Assembly: GCF_029961155.1 (NCBI RefSeq)
Contig: NZ_JASBRH010000010.1
Span: 1-64,000 of the forward strand
Direction of reading: 5' to 3'
DNA length: 64,000 nt
Source: Pontibacterium granulatum
GTDB lineage: Bacteria > Pseudomonadota > Gammaproteobacteria > Pseudomonadales > Balneatricaceae
The stretch's first letter is position 1. Every line of letters starts with the position of its first letter. The position numbers and the translations under genes were made by a program. Below the pieces are notes generated by a model. That model made no database searches, was not told the DNA's origin, and saw only the letters and a program-made list of their open reading frames with translations. Positions 33,489 to 42,140 of the stretch are shown here, piece after piece.

Positions 33489-33504
33489 TGTGACATTTGT
33501 GACA
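33489..33504 (+). promoter_or_regulatory. Tandem direct repeat, site A (upstream of FIST operon)
   Basis: TGTGACA-TT-TGTGACA: two identical heptamers with a 9-bp period, preceded by TAAA. The same arrangement occurs at 40599-40614 and 49152-49167 and, as far as I saw, nowhere else in the window. It ends 7 bases before a possible -35. Confidence 0.6.
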
Positions 33505-33511
33505 AAGGATG

Positions 33512-33540
33512 TTTACATTGCCTGAGCGCGCCTTTAGATT
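33512..33540 (+). promoter_or_regulatory. Possible promoter of FIST-kinase operon
   Basis: TTTACA, a 17-base spacer, then TAGATT, immediately downstream of direct-repeat site A. A second candidate, TTGTCT-N16-GATAAT, lies at 33539-33566. Either could be real; both are moderate matches. Confidence 0.35.
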
Positions 33541-33641
33541 GTCTGGGTATAGCGTAATTCGATAATCGCAACTAGCGCACCTTGCAGCTTGCATCGGTCT
33601 TGTGCCGTACCGTGGAGGAGGTGCTCTTCGGGAATAGGCTC

Positions 33642-34832
33642 ATGCAGATCATCACGAAAAGTACACTCCAACCGGAGCCGGACAGGGCGGTGGATGAGTT
33701 ATTGTCCGCTTTGCCTGAGGGGGCTGCACCCGGTCTGGCAATTCTCTCAGGAAACTACACCCAGTTTGACAAATACGCATTGGCAAAACTCTCTGATCGG
33801 TGCCCAACATTGTTGGCGGGTAGTTCCTGTCTCGGTGTTATGACGCAAACCGGAATGGCGCAAGGCGAAGAGAGAGGTCTCGGTCTGTTTGCGTTGTATG
33901 ACGATGATGGTGCTTACGGAATAGGCTCTGCGCCAGTTGACGAAGACCCTCGTCAGGCGGGGTATGCCGCATTGGCATCCGCTCTTTCAGATGTTAATCG
34001 CGCTTGGGAAACACCTGATCTGGTCTGGTGCATTATGCCTCCCGGTAATGAAGAGGAGGTTGTTGCCGGGATGGTTGATCTTATAGGGGCTTCGGTACCC
34101 ATCATTGGAGGGAGCGTAGCCGATAACCAGATTAGCGGTGACTGGGTACAATACATCGACGGTGAGCTGTACCAAGACCGCGTTGTCGTTGCTGCGTTGT
34201 TTCCGTCAGGCAGCATCGGATACAGCTTCTCCAGCGGCTATATGCCGGATGAACGAAGTGCGGTGGTAACCCGTGCAGAGGGGCGCCACCTTTTGGAGCT
34301 GGATGGAGAACCTGCAGCGGACGTATACAACCGTTGGACGCAGGGGGTGTTGGATGGTGTGGCGCCCGGCAGCAGTATTCTCATGTATAGCACTGTTAAT
34401 CCATTGGGGCGTTTAGTGAATGTAGCGGGTGGATATTCCGAATATCTCCTTAGCCATCCCGCGGAGTTGAGCGCTACGCGGGGTCTTCAGCTTTTTACTG
34501 AGATTAAGAAAGGGGAGCGTCTTTACCTGATGCAAGGGAGTATGGATAGCCTGATCTCCCGAGCCGGGCGTGTTGCGGATACAGCGCGTCAACTACTAGA
34601 AGAGGGGCATCATCCGGTTGGTGCTTTGCTGGTGTATTGTGCCGGTTGTATGCTGACGGTGGCGGATCGGATGCCGGAAGTGGTGAAGAGCATTAATGAG
34701 GAATTCAGATATCCCTACCTTGGGTCATTTACCTTTGGGGAGCAGGGGTGTTTTCTCGACAGAACCAACCGTCATGGCAATCTGATGATTTCGGCGGTTG
34801 TATTTGGGGCAGACGAGTATGGAAACAATTGA
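33642..34832 (+). CDS. nosP: FIST-domain sensor protein (NosP-like candidate)
   Basis: About 396 residues with FIST_N (roughly 20-200: AILSGNYTQFDKYALAKL, VPIIGGSVADNQISGDWVQY) and FIST_C (roughly 215-375: GSMDSLISRAGRVADTARQL, GALLVYCAGCML, FRYPYLGSFTFGEQG). No signal peptide. FIST proteins next to histidine kinases include NosP, a haem protein that senses nitric oxide and controls its partner kinase. The call to NosP is inference from the adjacent kinase and the H-NOX network 17 kb away; haem binding is not proven by sequence. The ATG at 33642 was chosen over a TTG at 33582. Its stop overlaps the kinase start by 14 bases. Confidence 0.7.
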   Translation: MQIITKSTLQPEPDRAVDELLSALPEGAAPGLAILSGNYTQFDKYALAKLSDRCPTLLAGSSCLGVMTQTGMAQGEERGLGLFALYDDDGAYGIGSAPVDEDPRQAGYAALASALSDVNRAWETPDLVWCIMPPGNEEEVVAGMVDLIGASVPIIGGSVADNQISGDWVQYIDGELYQDRVVVAALFPSGSIGYSFSSGYMPDERSAVVTRAEGRHLLELDGEPAADVYNRWTQGVLDGVAPGSSILMYSTVNPLGRLVNVAGGYSEYLLSHPAELSATRGLQLFTEIKKGERLYLMQGSMDSLISRAGRVADTARQLLEEGHHPVGALLVYCAGCMLTVADRMPEVVKSINEEFRYPYLGSFTFGEQGCFLDRTNRHGNLMISAVVFGADEYGNN

Positions 34833-36252
34833 GCAACTGCGTGAATCATTACAGGAAACAACCCGTCTTAAGGCGCAGGCTGAACGCTATCGTCTGGAGA
34901 GTGAGTTGTTGCTCGGGAGCATGGAGGCGGTTCTAAAGACCGATGCACCCGGCGATATGTTCGCTCAGATGTTTGATGTTTTTCGACAGCTGCTGCCGTG
35001 CAACGTTTGCTTTGTGCTGGAGCCGTCAAAGCCAGGTGAGATGCGCTGCACTGCATGCTCAGAAAGCATGTTTATCGGCAGCACCTGGAGTGTTGATGCG
35101 CTGTTCAAAAAAATATTGGAAGGAAATACCCTCTCTACTTTCCGTTTGGATAAGATCCCTGAATGGCAGCAGCAACCGGAGTCCTTGCGCAATATGGCAG
35201 CGTCAGCCCTCTATAGCCCGGTGGCTCTGGAAGATAATATGGCGATTCTGGTGCTAACCAGCGCCGATGTCGGTGGCTTTAGTAAAAGTGACGAGAAGCT
35301 TGTTGCGCGATTCTCTGCGCTGGTTGCGCAAACCATGGCCAATGTGGCCGCAAAACTACTTCAGTCGGAAAACCAGCAGTTACGTGTCGCTAAGGAGAAA
35401 GCTGAGGCAGACCTGATCCATGCGGAGAAAATGGCTTCGATAGGCCAGCTCGCGGCGGGTGTGGCGCATGAAATCAACAACCCCATGGGTTTTATTTTCA
35501 GTAACTCGTCAACGTTGCGTCAGTACGTCGACGATATCAGCGTACTGCTTTCAATGATGAGCCGTTGGGTCGATAGTGAAGAAGAACCAAGCGCGGATCA
35601 GCTGCGTGAATGCTTGTCCGAGTTCCGCCGCTTATGGCGGGAGTTGGATGTGGAGTTCTTGCGTGAAGATATGGCGAGTTTACTGCAGGACAATGAAGCA
35701 GGTCTGGAGAGAATCCGAGATATTGTTCTGGCTTTACGGTCTTTTTCACGACAGGATAAAGGTACTTGGGAGCCTGCCGATATAAACTCTGGACTAGAGC
35801 TCACCCTGAAAATGGTGATGAATGAACTGAAATACAAAGCCGAGATCGTAACGGATCTTCAGCCGTTACCTCAGATTCAATGCCAGGCGGGGCGTCTCAA
35901 TCAGGTTTGGATGAATATGTTGGTGAACGCCGGTCAGGCGATAGACTCTTACGGCACGATTACGCTTAAAACCAAGTCCGTAGATGGAGGGATCGAGGTC
36001 TCCATTACAGATACCGGCTGCGGTATTTCGAAAGAGGACCTAGCGCGTATATTCGAGCCGTTTTATACCACCAAGGAAGTCGGTACAGGGACTGGGTTGG
36101 GACTGTCCATCTCCTATAGCATCATCGAACAGCATGGTGGTCGTATCGAGGTAGACAGCCAACTCAATCGCGGAACAAGCTTCCGTATCTTTTTACCGCA
36201 ACGAATGCCGCAGGCATCAGGCAGGGAAGGGGAGGCTATAGCTGTTAGCTGA
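34819..36252 (+). CDS. Soluble sensor histidine kinase with GAF-like domain (NahK-like candidate)
   Basis: About 477 residues, cytoplasmic. A short N-terminal coil, a GAF-like region (about 40-180), a second coil, then H-box LAAGVAHEINNPMGF (His217), an extra helical stretch between the H-box helices, N-box NMLVNAGQAID, G1 DTGCGISKE, F-box FEPFYTTKEVG and G2 GTGLGLSISYS. All catalytic parts are intact. No receiver is attached, so it phosphorylates separate regulators. It overlaps the FIST gene, implying that FIST is its sensor. The ATG at 34819 is preferred to a TTG at 34798. Confidence 0.87.
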   Translation: METIEQLRESLQETTRLKAQAERYRLESELLLGSMEAVLKTDAPGDMFAQMFDVFRQLLPCNVCFVLEPSKPGEMRCTACSESMFIGSTWSVDALFKKILEGNTLSTFRLDKIPEWQQQPESLRNMAASALYSPVALEDNMAILVLTSADVGGFSKSDEKLVARFSALVAQTMANVAAKLLQSENQQLRVAKEKAEADLIHAEKMASIGQLAAGVAHEINNPMGFIFSNSSTLRQYVDDISVLLSMMSRWVDSEEEPSADQLRECLSEFRRLWRELDVEFLREDMASLLQDNEAGLERIRDIVLALRSFSRQDKGTWEPADINSGLELTLKMVMNELKYKAEIVTDLQPLPQIQCQAGRLNQVWMNMLVNAGQAIDSYGTITLKTKSVDGGIEVSITDTGCGISKEDLARIFEPFYTTKEVGTGTGLGLSISYSIIEQHGGRIEVDSQLNRGTSFRIFLPQRMPQASGREGEAIAVS

Positions 36253-36333
36253 GCGCCCTGGCAGGTTAGGGACAGCGTGTCGCTGTTACAATTGTAGGCC
36301 GGGTAACCGGATAATCTCGACGTGGAACAGATG

Positions 36334-36349
36334 TGGCAGCTGTGCTGCT
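36334..36349 (+). promoter_or_regulatory. Sigma-54-like promoter upstream of the MCP
   Basis: TGGCAGCTGTGCTGCT carries GG and GC at the 10-base spacing of sigma-54 promoters, matching TGGCA at -24 and TGC at -12. It lies about 155 bases before the MCP. Could be chance. Confidence 0.3.
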
Positions 36350-36442
36350 GCAAACACTTAAACTCTAAAAATAACTATATAGGCTCCGACGCAGGAAGCG
36401 CAGTCGCGACGGGCAGTAGCTTAGATACCTCTCGTATGTGAT

Positions 36443-36460
36443 CCGTTACCGAGGTAACGG
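36443..36460. repeat. Perfect inverted repeat in MCP leader
   Basis: CCGTTACC-GA-GGTAACGG, 8-bp perfect arms, 43 bases before the MCP start. It could be an operator or an RNA hairpin. A related GGTAACCGG occurs at 36302-36310. I could not match the leader to a known riboswitch. Confidence 0.5.
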
Positions 36461-36502
36461 TGTAGGGATGCAGTGCCATAACTGAATCATTGGATATTCC
36501 CT

Positions 36503-38143
36503 ATGTTGATCAGTAACCTCTCTATCCGCACTAAACTCCTCTTAACTTCTATTTTGCCTGTGCTTGGTGTGCTGGTGTTGCTAGTAATGGCCGTCACTCA
36601 GCTGAAGGTCGCGAACGATGGTATAAACCGAATCTACAATCAGCGCGTGGTTCCCCTAGAGAACTTAAAGATCATTGCCGATGACTATGCTGTATTGGTA
36701 ATCGATGCCGTAAACAAAGCCAATGCTGGATTAGTGACCTCTACTGAGGCGCTGAACGGAATTCGTCAGGCACGACGTGAAATAGAACAAAAATGGCAGG
36801 ACTACCGCGCTCTGGATCTTCAGGGGGAAGAGCTTAAGCTGGCAAGCGAAGCAGAAGCGTTGTTTGATAAAGCGAACGAGGGCATCGACCGGGTCGTTAA
36901 GAAGCTGGAGATGCTCAGTAAGATCAGCCCTAAGGTGACGTCGCGTCTGAGCGACTATGACGGCCCGCTGTACAAAGATATCGATCCGATCAGTGACAAG
37001 ATAGCACAGCTGGTGAACCTGCAGTTGCGTATGGTGGAGCAGGAGCGCAACAGTCTGGCAGATGCTTACGAGAGAGAACTGTTGCTTCTGAGCGGAAACG
37101 CTCTAACGATTATCGTTATTCTCAGCTTGCTCAGTTTTGCGGTTTATAGCTCTGTACGCAAGCCGCTGGATAATCTGCGAGCGTCGATGGATCACATCGT
37201 CAAGAATGCCGATTTAACCACTGAAGTTAAGGTGGAGCGTGAAGATGAAATTGGCAGCATGGCAAAAAGCTTCAACATCACCGTCAAGTCCATGCGCGAC
37301 CTGATTCACCAGTTGAGTAACGCAACGGCTACGTTGGCCGCTGCGGCAGATCAGCTCACTACCATTAGTACCCAAGCGACTCAAAGCATCAGTGCCCAGC
37401 GCCTCGAAATTGAGCAGGTCGCCAGTGCCATGAACGAGATGGTGTCCTCGGCACAGGAAGTCGCTACGCAGGCGGAGGGAGCCAATCGTGAAGCGCACAA
37501 GACCACGCAACAGGCGACCAGCGGTAACCAGGTCGTGGATGATGCGATGAATACCACTAACACGCTGGTGGATGAAGTGCGTCAGGTGTCGGAGCGTATC
37601 CGTACCCTGGATAGTGACAGTGAAAGTATCGGCTCGGTTGTTGATGTGATTACCGATATTGCCGAGCAAACCAACTTGCTGGCGTTGAACGCGGCGATCG
37701 AAGCGGCCCGTGCTGGCGAACAAGGACGCGGCTTTGCGGTGGTTGCTGATGAGGTGCGCACGCTGGCGCAGCGTACGCGTGCATCCACGGAAGAGATACG
37801 TGTGGCCATTGAGCATCTGCAAACAGGGTCTCGCCACGCCATGTCGGCCATGGAAGAGAGTACGGCCCAGGCCGAAAGTGCAGGTGAAAAAGCGTCGCAG
37901 GCCGGTGGTGTGTTGGTTGAGATTGCCGGTGCGGTCGAGCGTATCACCAGTATGAACCTGCAGATTGCATCCGCTTCCGAGGAGCAAACCAGCGTTGCTG
38001 AAGAGATCAATCGCTCCCTTGTTGCGATCAACGAAGTTTCTCAGGACACTGATAGTGGCGCGCAGCAGATTGCCCAGTCAAGTCGTGAGTTGGCGGAATT
38101 GTCCAACGAGCTACAGGCACTGCTCAGCAAATATAAAGTGTGA
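36503..38143 (+). CDS. Methyl-accepting chemotaxis protein
   Basis: 546 residues with classic layout: membrane helix 1 (about 9-31), four-helix-bundle type periplasmic domain (about 35-190), membrane helix 2 (about 193-214), HAMP (215-267), then a cytoplasmic signalling coil with tip region [20 protein letters not shown] and [17 protein letters not shown]. The C-terminus ends LLSKYKV, with no CheR-binding pentapeptide. Ligand unknown. It follows the FIST-kinase pair after 250 bases with its own possible promoter, so it may be a separate unit that shares the signal context. Confidence 0.93.
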   Translation: MLISNLSIRTKLLLTSILPVLGVLVLLVMAVTQLKVANDGINRIYNQRVVPLENLKIIADDYAVLVIDAVNKANAGLVTSTEALNGIRQARREIEQKWQDYRALDLQGEELKLASEAEALFDKANEGIDRVVKKLEMLSKISPKVTSRLSDYDGPLYKDIDPISDKIAQLVNLQLRMVEQERNSLADAYERELLLLSGNALTIIVILSLLSFAVYSSVRKPLDNLRASMDHIVKNADLTTEVKVEREDEIGSMAKSFNITVKSMRDLIHQLSNATATLAAAADQLTTISTQATQSISAQRLEIEQVASAMNEMVSSAQEVATQAEGANREAHKTTQQATSGNQVVDDAMNTTNTLVDEVRQVSERIRTLDSDSESIGSVVDVITDIAEQTNLLALNAAIEAARAGEQGRGFAVVADEVRTLAQRTRASTEEIRVAIEHLQTGSRHAMSAMEESTAQAESAGEKASQAGGVLVEIAGAVERITSMNLQIASASEEQTSVAEEINRSLVAINEVSQDTDSGAQQIAQSSRELAELSNELQALLSKYKV

Positions 38144-38156
38144 GGAATAGGGAATC

Positions 38157-38187
38157 AAAAAGGCCGCAATGTGCGGCCTTTTTTTCG
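38157..38187 (+). terminator. Bidirectional terminator between MCP and folE
   Basis: AAAAAGGCCGC-AATGT-GCGGCCTTTTTTT, a perfect stem with A- and T-tracts on both sides, serving the convergent MCP and folE genes. Confidence 0.9.
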
Positions 38188-38202
38188 CCTGAATGCCAGC
38201 TG

Positions 38203-38841
38203 TTATGCAAGAAACTCGGCGCGTGTGCGGTCGTTGGTCTTAAAAATGCCGCCCAGTGCGGTGGTGGAGGTGGATGAGTTCACGTCCATCACGCCGCGGG
38301 ACTTCACGCAGTAGTGTGTAGCTTCGATGCTGACCGCAACGTTTTCAGTTTCAAGCAGCGTTTGCAGGGCAATCAGAATCTGCTGGGTCAGTCGTTCCTG
38401 AACCTGTGGGCGTTGCGCAAAGAAGCGCACCAGGCGATTGATCTTGGACAGACCAATGATCTTGTCACCCGGAATATAGGCTACTTTTGCGACGCCATCG
38501 ATGGTTACGAAGTGGTGTTCGCAAGAACTGGTCAGACCGATGTCGCGGACCTTTACCATCTCCTCTACACGCATCTTGTTATCGATCAGGCACATAGCTG
38601 GAAAGTTTTCGTAATCCAGGCCGGAAAAGATCTCATGAACATACATCTTGGCGATGCGGTGTGGCGTTTCAGTCAGGCTGTCATCGCTGAGGTCCAGACC
38701 CAGAGTGCCAATTACTTCCGTCATCAGTCCTTTGATGCGATCGTATTTCTGTTCGCTGGTAAAACCTGTTTCGATAAGCGGTGTTTCCAGACCTTCTTCG
38801 ATCAGTTTGTTGCGTACCGCTTCTGCTTCTGGAGAAATCAT
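38203..38841 (-). CDS. folE: GTP cyclohydrolase I (FolE)
   Basis: First step of folate synthesis: GTP to 7,8-dihydroneopterin triphosphate. 212 residues. The zinc ligands lie in [20 protein letters not shown] and [13 protein letters not shown], and the fold core includes [20 protein letters not shown]. The ATG at 38841 is preceded by AGGATT and gives the normal N-terminus; 40 further upstream residues are non-homologous. It is a housekeeping gene embedded in the signalling region and has no visible link to it. Confidence 0.96.
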   Translation of the reverse strand: MISPEAEAVRNKLIEEGLETPLIETGFTSEQKYDRIKGLMTEVIGTLGLDLSDDSLTETPHRIAKMYVHEIFSGLDYENFPAMCLIDNKMRVEEMVKVRDIGLTSSCEHHFVTIDGVAKVAYIPGDKIIGLSKINRLVRFFAQRPQVQERLTQQILIALQTLLETENVAVSIEATHYCVKSRGVMDVNSSTSTTALGGIFKTNDRTRAEFLA

Positions 38842-39228
38842 TTCTAATCCTGTCTTGCGATGTTTCCGGCTTCTACGTGTGCTATCGGGGATTGGATTCT
38901 CAATACTGAATGCGTCTGTATGTAAACGACAACTTATGTGCTGAGCCCATAGTACAGCCATGGGTTGACGGTGAATCTCCCTACACAGCGCCGGGCTTTC
39001 ATGACCGTTTTATTTCCGATAGCGGAAACCGAGCATTATACCTATGTTTGATCCTGCGTATGCAAATGCTGCGGCATAAATTATTCATTTTTCGCCGTTC
39101 TTGGGGTGAGCTTCCGCCTTAACCGGATAGTAAGTAACGTTTTCGGCGCTTTTAGCGACCTATTGCCGTACTGTTTATAGGTAATTGGAGCGAGCTGGAG
39201 AGGCTGACAGGAGCGGTAGGGTTGCTCC
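38842..39228. other. Intergenic region between folE and FAD oxidoreductase
   Basis: No gene seen. It contains a minus-strand TATAAT at 39035-39040, a possible folE -10 with a weak -35, and a perfect inverted repeat TTTCCG-ATAG-CGGAAA at 39013-39028 just downstream of that -10, an operator candidate. Confidence 0.4.
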
Positions 39229-40275
39229 TCAGGGGGCGCAACTCACGATGTTATTGGGTGAGAGCTGTCTGCAGTTCCCGCCAATGAGGTGATCAGCGAG
39301 TGCATTTGCGCTACGCCAAGCGCTTTCGCTGTCGGCGATAGTCAGCTCGCCTGTACCGTGCAGCCAGTCACCACATACACCAATACCGGTCATGTCACTC
39401 CATAAGTGGGTATTGTTGGTGTCCGACCGCTGGCGGGCATAGAGCCACCGGTGTATCCGGGTTTCGGCGACCTCAAGTGGTGTGTCCGTCAATGCCTGGA
39501 ATGCACCTGTAAGTGTTTTGCTCACTGTACCGGGATCGCTGTCTATATTCAGTTCGCTCCATTCCGAATTTGCCTCGAGGGCCCAGACTTCGGCGCGCTG
39601 GCTAACATATCGAGCCGGTTTGGCGCTGTCTTTAATTGCGCGGGCAAGAACAGGGTGTTTACCTTGAAGCACATCCGCGGCCAGGCCGGATGGTTGGTTC
39701 AGCGTGATGATCAGTATCCAGGATGCCCGTGTCTGTACGGATGCAGCCTTGCGGGCGAAACTTGGATTGGCTTCCAGCAATGGTGCCGCTTGCGGAGCGG
39801 GTGTTGCGACAATCACTTTGCTAAAGTGGCCCATCACCTTGCCCTCTTCATCGCGCACAATAACTCCGTCAGCTTCAGGCCAAATGTCTTTAATCCGCGT
39901 TGAGGTGACCAGAGTAGCGCCGCGAAGAAGTGAGCGTGTCAGTGCGCTTTGGCTTGGTGTGGCGGTGTACAAGCGCAGGCTTTCTGCAGCTAGGCCGTCG
40001 AAGTCAGTGATTACGGCTTGCCAGTCAGTCAGTTCCGGTTGCGCACTAAGCCAGGCACGAAATTCAGGGGCTGCGGTATCAAAGTAGGGGGAGCCCAGGT
40101 CTGCGCTGTTGTTACCGATTCGACTGCTAGCGTGTCGACCTCCGGTACCACGGCTTTTATCGAAGACCGTCACGTTGTAACCGCTAGATAGCAAGCGGTG
40201 GGTAAACACGGCGCCTGCCAGACCAGCACCGATGACAGCGATATTTCGACCCCTGGTGTTATCCGTAGAATGCAT
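39229..40275 (-). CDS. FAD/NAD(P)-dependent oxidoreductase (renalase-like)
   Basis: 348 residues. The N-terminal dinucleotide motif NIAVIGAGLAGAVFTHRL continues into FDKSRGTGGRHASSR, the arginine-rich signature of the amine-oxidase/renalase-like group, then SADLGSPYFD. Near the end is GIGVCGDWLHGTGELTIADSE, an FAD-binding segment. Bacterial renalases oxidise dihydronicotinamide isomers; whether this one does so is not shown. The ATG at 40275 was chosen as the only ATG before the Rossmann motif. It stands alone with 387-390 bases of intergenic sequence on each side. Confidence 0.82.
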   Translation of the reverse strand: MHSTDNTRGRNIAVIGAGLAGAVFTHRLLSSGYNVTVFDKSRGTGGRHASSRIGNNSADLGSPYFDTAAPEFRAWLSAQPELTDWQAVITDFDGLAAESLRLYTATPSQSALTRSLLRGATLVTSTRIKDIWPEADGVIVRDEEGKVMGHFSKVIVATPAPQAAPLLEANPSFARKAASVQTRASWILIITLNQPSGLAADVLQGKHPVLARAIKDSAKPARYVSQRAEVWALEANSEWSELNIDSDPGTVSKTLTGAFQALTDTPLEVAETRIHRWLYARQRSDTNNTHLWSDMTGIGVCGDWLHGTGELTIADSESAWRSANALADHLIGGNCRQLSPNNIVSCAP

Positions 40276-40598
40276 TTGATCCTCAGTTTATTTCACGTTG
40301 TTACAACCTTCATAATCCATGTGGAGACGAAAGGTAACAGGGTTGTTTAACCTAATTTAAACGACCAGGCTCATTAACGTGGTTGTTCAGGTTTATCTAA
40401 TGGGGCTGTTACGATAATTATTGAGTGACAGATCAATGATCTAAGTTATTGTATGAAAAACGGGGCAGCATCTAATATGGGGGTGGTTGTGGGTTAATGA
40501 ACAGATACCGGTTGTTTCAATGATTCTGGTCTTCTCAGACGTTGAAGGCCGCTTAACATGGGTGGTGTGTTCACCGTTTATTAAAATTATGTCTTAAA
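40276..40598. other. Intergenic region upstream of the HTH-receiver operon
   Basis: No gene seen. It is AT-rich, and contains the short inverted repeat AGATC-AAT-GATCT at 40430-40442. The divergent promoters of the FAD oxidoreductase and the HTH-receiver gene must lie here or just after, but no strong -35/-10 pair was found. Confidence 0.4.
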
Positions 40599-40614
40599 TG
40601 TCGCATATGTCGCT
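40599..40614 (+). promoter_or_regulatory. Tandem direct repeat, site B (upstream of HTH-receiver gene)
   Basis: TGTCGCA-TA-TGTCGCT with 9-bp period, preceded by TTAAA. It is the second copy of the motif at 33489 and 49152, lying 51 bases before the HTH-receiver ATG and overlapping the expected -35 region of a TAAGAT -10 at 40624. Suggests autoregulation if that protein binds it (inference). Confidence 0.6.
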
Positions 40615-40665
40615 TGAGTGGTCTAAGATGATTCTTAATTAGTTCAGGCGATGCTGGGAAATACG

Positions 40666-41232
40666 ATGAAAACACTAACAACCGGAGATATCGCGAAATA
40701 TTGTGATGTGAATCAGCGCACGGTGATCCGCTGGTTGGATAAGGGGGCACTTAAGGGCTTCAAGCTGCCAGGGAGGGGAAATAACCGGGTTAAGTTGGAT
40801 GATTTCATCTCTTTCCTCAAGAAGAACGGTATGCCTGTGCCAGAGGAGCTTGCCCGGGAGGGTATGCCAAAGGTTCTGGTGGTTGATGATGAGCTTCCGG
40901 TTGCCAATGCGATTCGTAGGACGCTGAAACCGCTGGAGTTAAGTGTTGAAATTGCCAATGGTGGTTTTGAAGCGGGCAGTCAGTTGATGATTCAGAAACC
41001 GGATCTAATGACGCTCGACCTCAGTATGCCGGGGATGAACGGTTTTGACGTTATCAAGTTTGTACGGAATACCCCGGAAATTGCACATACACGCATTCTG
41101 GTGATCTCAGCCCTGAACGAAGATGAACTGAATCGAGCCATTGAAATGGGAGCGAATGCAGCGCTTTCAAAACCCTTTGAGAACGAAGTGTTGCGCAGTG
41201 CAGTAGCCAAGCTTTTGGCGCTTCCTGCTTGA
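40666..41232 (+). CDS. Response regulator with N-terminal excisionase/MerR-like HTH (HnoC-like candidate)
   Basis: 188 residues in an unusual order: DNA-binding domain first, receiver second. Residues 3-52 (LTTGDIAKYCDVNQRTVIRW, then LKGFKLPGRGNNRVKLDDF) are a winged HTH of the excisionase type. The receiver (68-185) has acidic pair D74-D75, phosphoacceptor D118 in LDLSMPGMNG, S148 and K169, all intact. Shewanella HnoC, a repressor of the H-NOX network genes, is a DNA-binding response regulator of an unusual family; this protein fits that role by context. The ATG at 40666 has GGGAAA before it; an ATG at 40651 is also possible. Confidence 0.85.
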   Translation: MKTLTTGDIAKYCDVNQRTVIRWLDKGALKGFKLPGRGNNRVKLDDFISFLKKNGMPVPEELAREGMPKVLVVDDELPVANAIRRTLKPLELSVEIANGGFEAGSQLMIQKPDLMTLDLSMPGMNGFDVIKFVRNTPEIAHTRILVISALNEDELNRAIEMGANAALSKPFENEVLRSAVAKLLALPA

Positions 41233-41270
41233 CGATCGGACAATATACCACCTGACGACGGGATGAACTC

Positions 41271-42104
41271 ATGAACTTCACACGCAAGATCTACCCAGTT
41301 GCTTTATGTGGCGCACTGGCACTGGTGTCTCTGCCTGCCCTTGCTGAGACGCTTTCTTTTGGCGTTGTGCCGCAACAGTCTGCGAAGAAACTGGCGAAGC
41401 TTTGGACACCAATCTTTAAGCATCTCAGTGAAAAGACTGGGACTAGCATTCGCTTTGCAACGGCGAACAATATACCAACGTTTGAAAAGCGTGTTCGAAG
41501 CGGTGAGTACGATATCGCCTACATGAATCCGTATCACTACACCGTGTTCAGTCAAAAGCCCGGTTATCAAGCGATAGCCCGTCAGAAAAATAAGCGTATC
41601 AAAGGCATTATCGTTGTTCAGAAAGACAGTGAGATAAAATCGCTGGAAGAGCTGGATAAACAAAAGCTTGCCTTTCCATCACCGGCGGCCTTTGCTGCCA
41701 GTGTTTTACCGCGTGCCAAGATGGAGCAGGACGGATTGCAGATTGAGCCGAAATACGTCAGCTCCCATGATTCAGTATATCTGAGTGTTTCAAAAGGCTT
41801 CTTTGTTGCCGGCGGCGGTGTGATGCGTACCTTTAACAACACCGCACCTGAAGTCCGGGACAAGCTGCGTGTTCTGTGGACGACACCGACCTACACGCCG
41901 CACGCGATAGCGGTGCATCCGCGCGTGAAGCCGGAAACGATTGCAAAACTTAAACAGGCTTTGTTGGAGATGAACTCTGACCCGGAAGGGCAGGAGTTGC
42001 TGAAGACTATTAACTTTAAGGGAATTGAGTTGGCACAGAACTCAGATTGGGATGATGTGCGTGGACTGAATATCCGTTTGTTAGACCATCTGATTGAACA
42101 GTAA
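41271..42104 (+). CDS. PhnD-like periplasmic substrate-binding protein
   Basis: 277 residues with a signal peptide (about 1-25, cleavage after ALA). LSFGVVPQQSAKKLAKLWTP, SGEYDIAYMNPYHYTVF and PSPAAFAASVLPRA match the phosphate/phosphonate-binding (PhnD/PtxB-like) family. No ABC permease or ATPase gene is nearby; instead a membrane histidine kinase follows 36 bases later. So it is likely a periplasmic sensor subunit for that kinase rather than a transporter part. Ligand unknown. Confidence 0.87.
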   Translation: MNFTRKIYPVALCGALALVSLPALAETLSFGVVPQQSAKKLAKLWTPIFKHLSEKTGTSIRFATANNIPTFEKRVRSGEYDIAYMNPYHYTVFSQKPGYQAIARQKNKRIKGIIVVQKDSEIKSLEELDKQKLAFPSPAAFAASVLPRAKMEQDGLQIEPKYVSSHDSVYLSVSKGFFVAGGGVMRTFNNTAPEVRDKLRVLWTTPTYTPHAIAVHPRVKPETIAKLKQALLEMNSDPEGQELLKTINFKGIELAQNSDWDDVRGLNIRLLDHLIEQ

Positions 42105-42140
42105 ACCGCCGCGAGGGATTCGCATAATGGGAGAAGCAAC

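Noticed and set aside
36360-36500. A c-di-GMP (GEMM) riboswitch before the MCP
   Set aside because: Expected because of the c-di-GMP context, but the conserved GCAAAGCC-like core and the characteristic second stem are not present.
40421-40436. FNR-like TTGAG...ATCAA upstream of the HTH-receiver gene
   Set aside because: The half-sites are six bases apart instead of four and the first half is mismatched.
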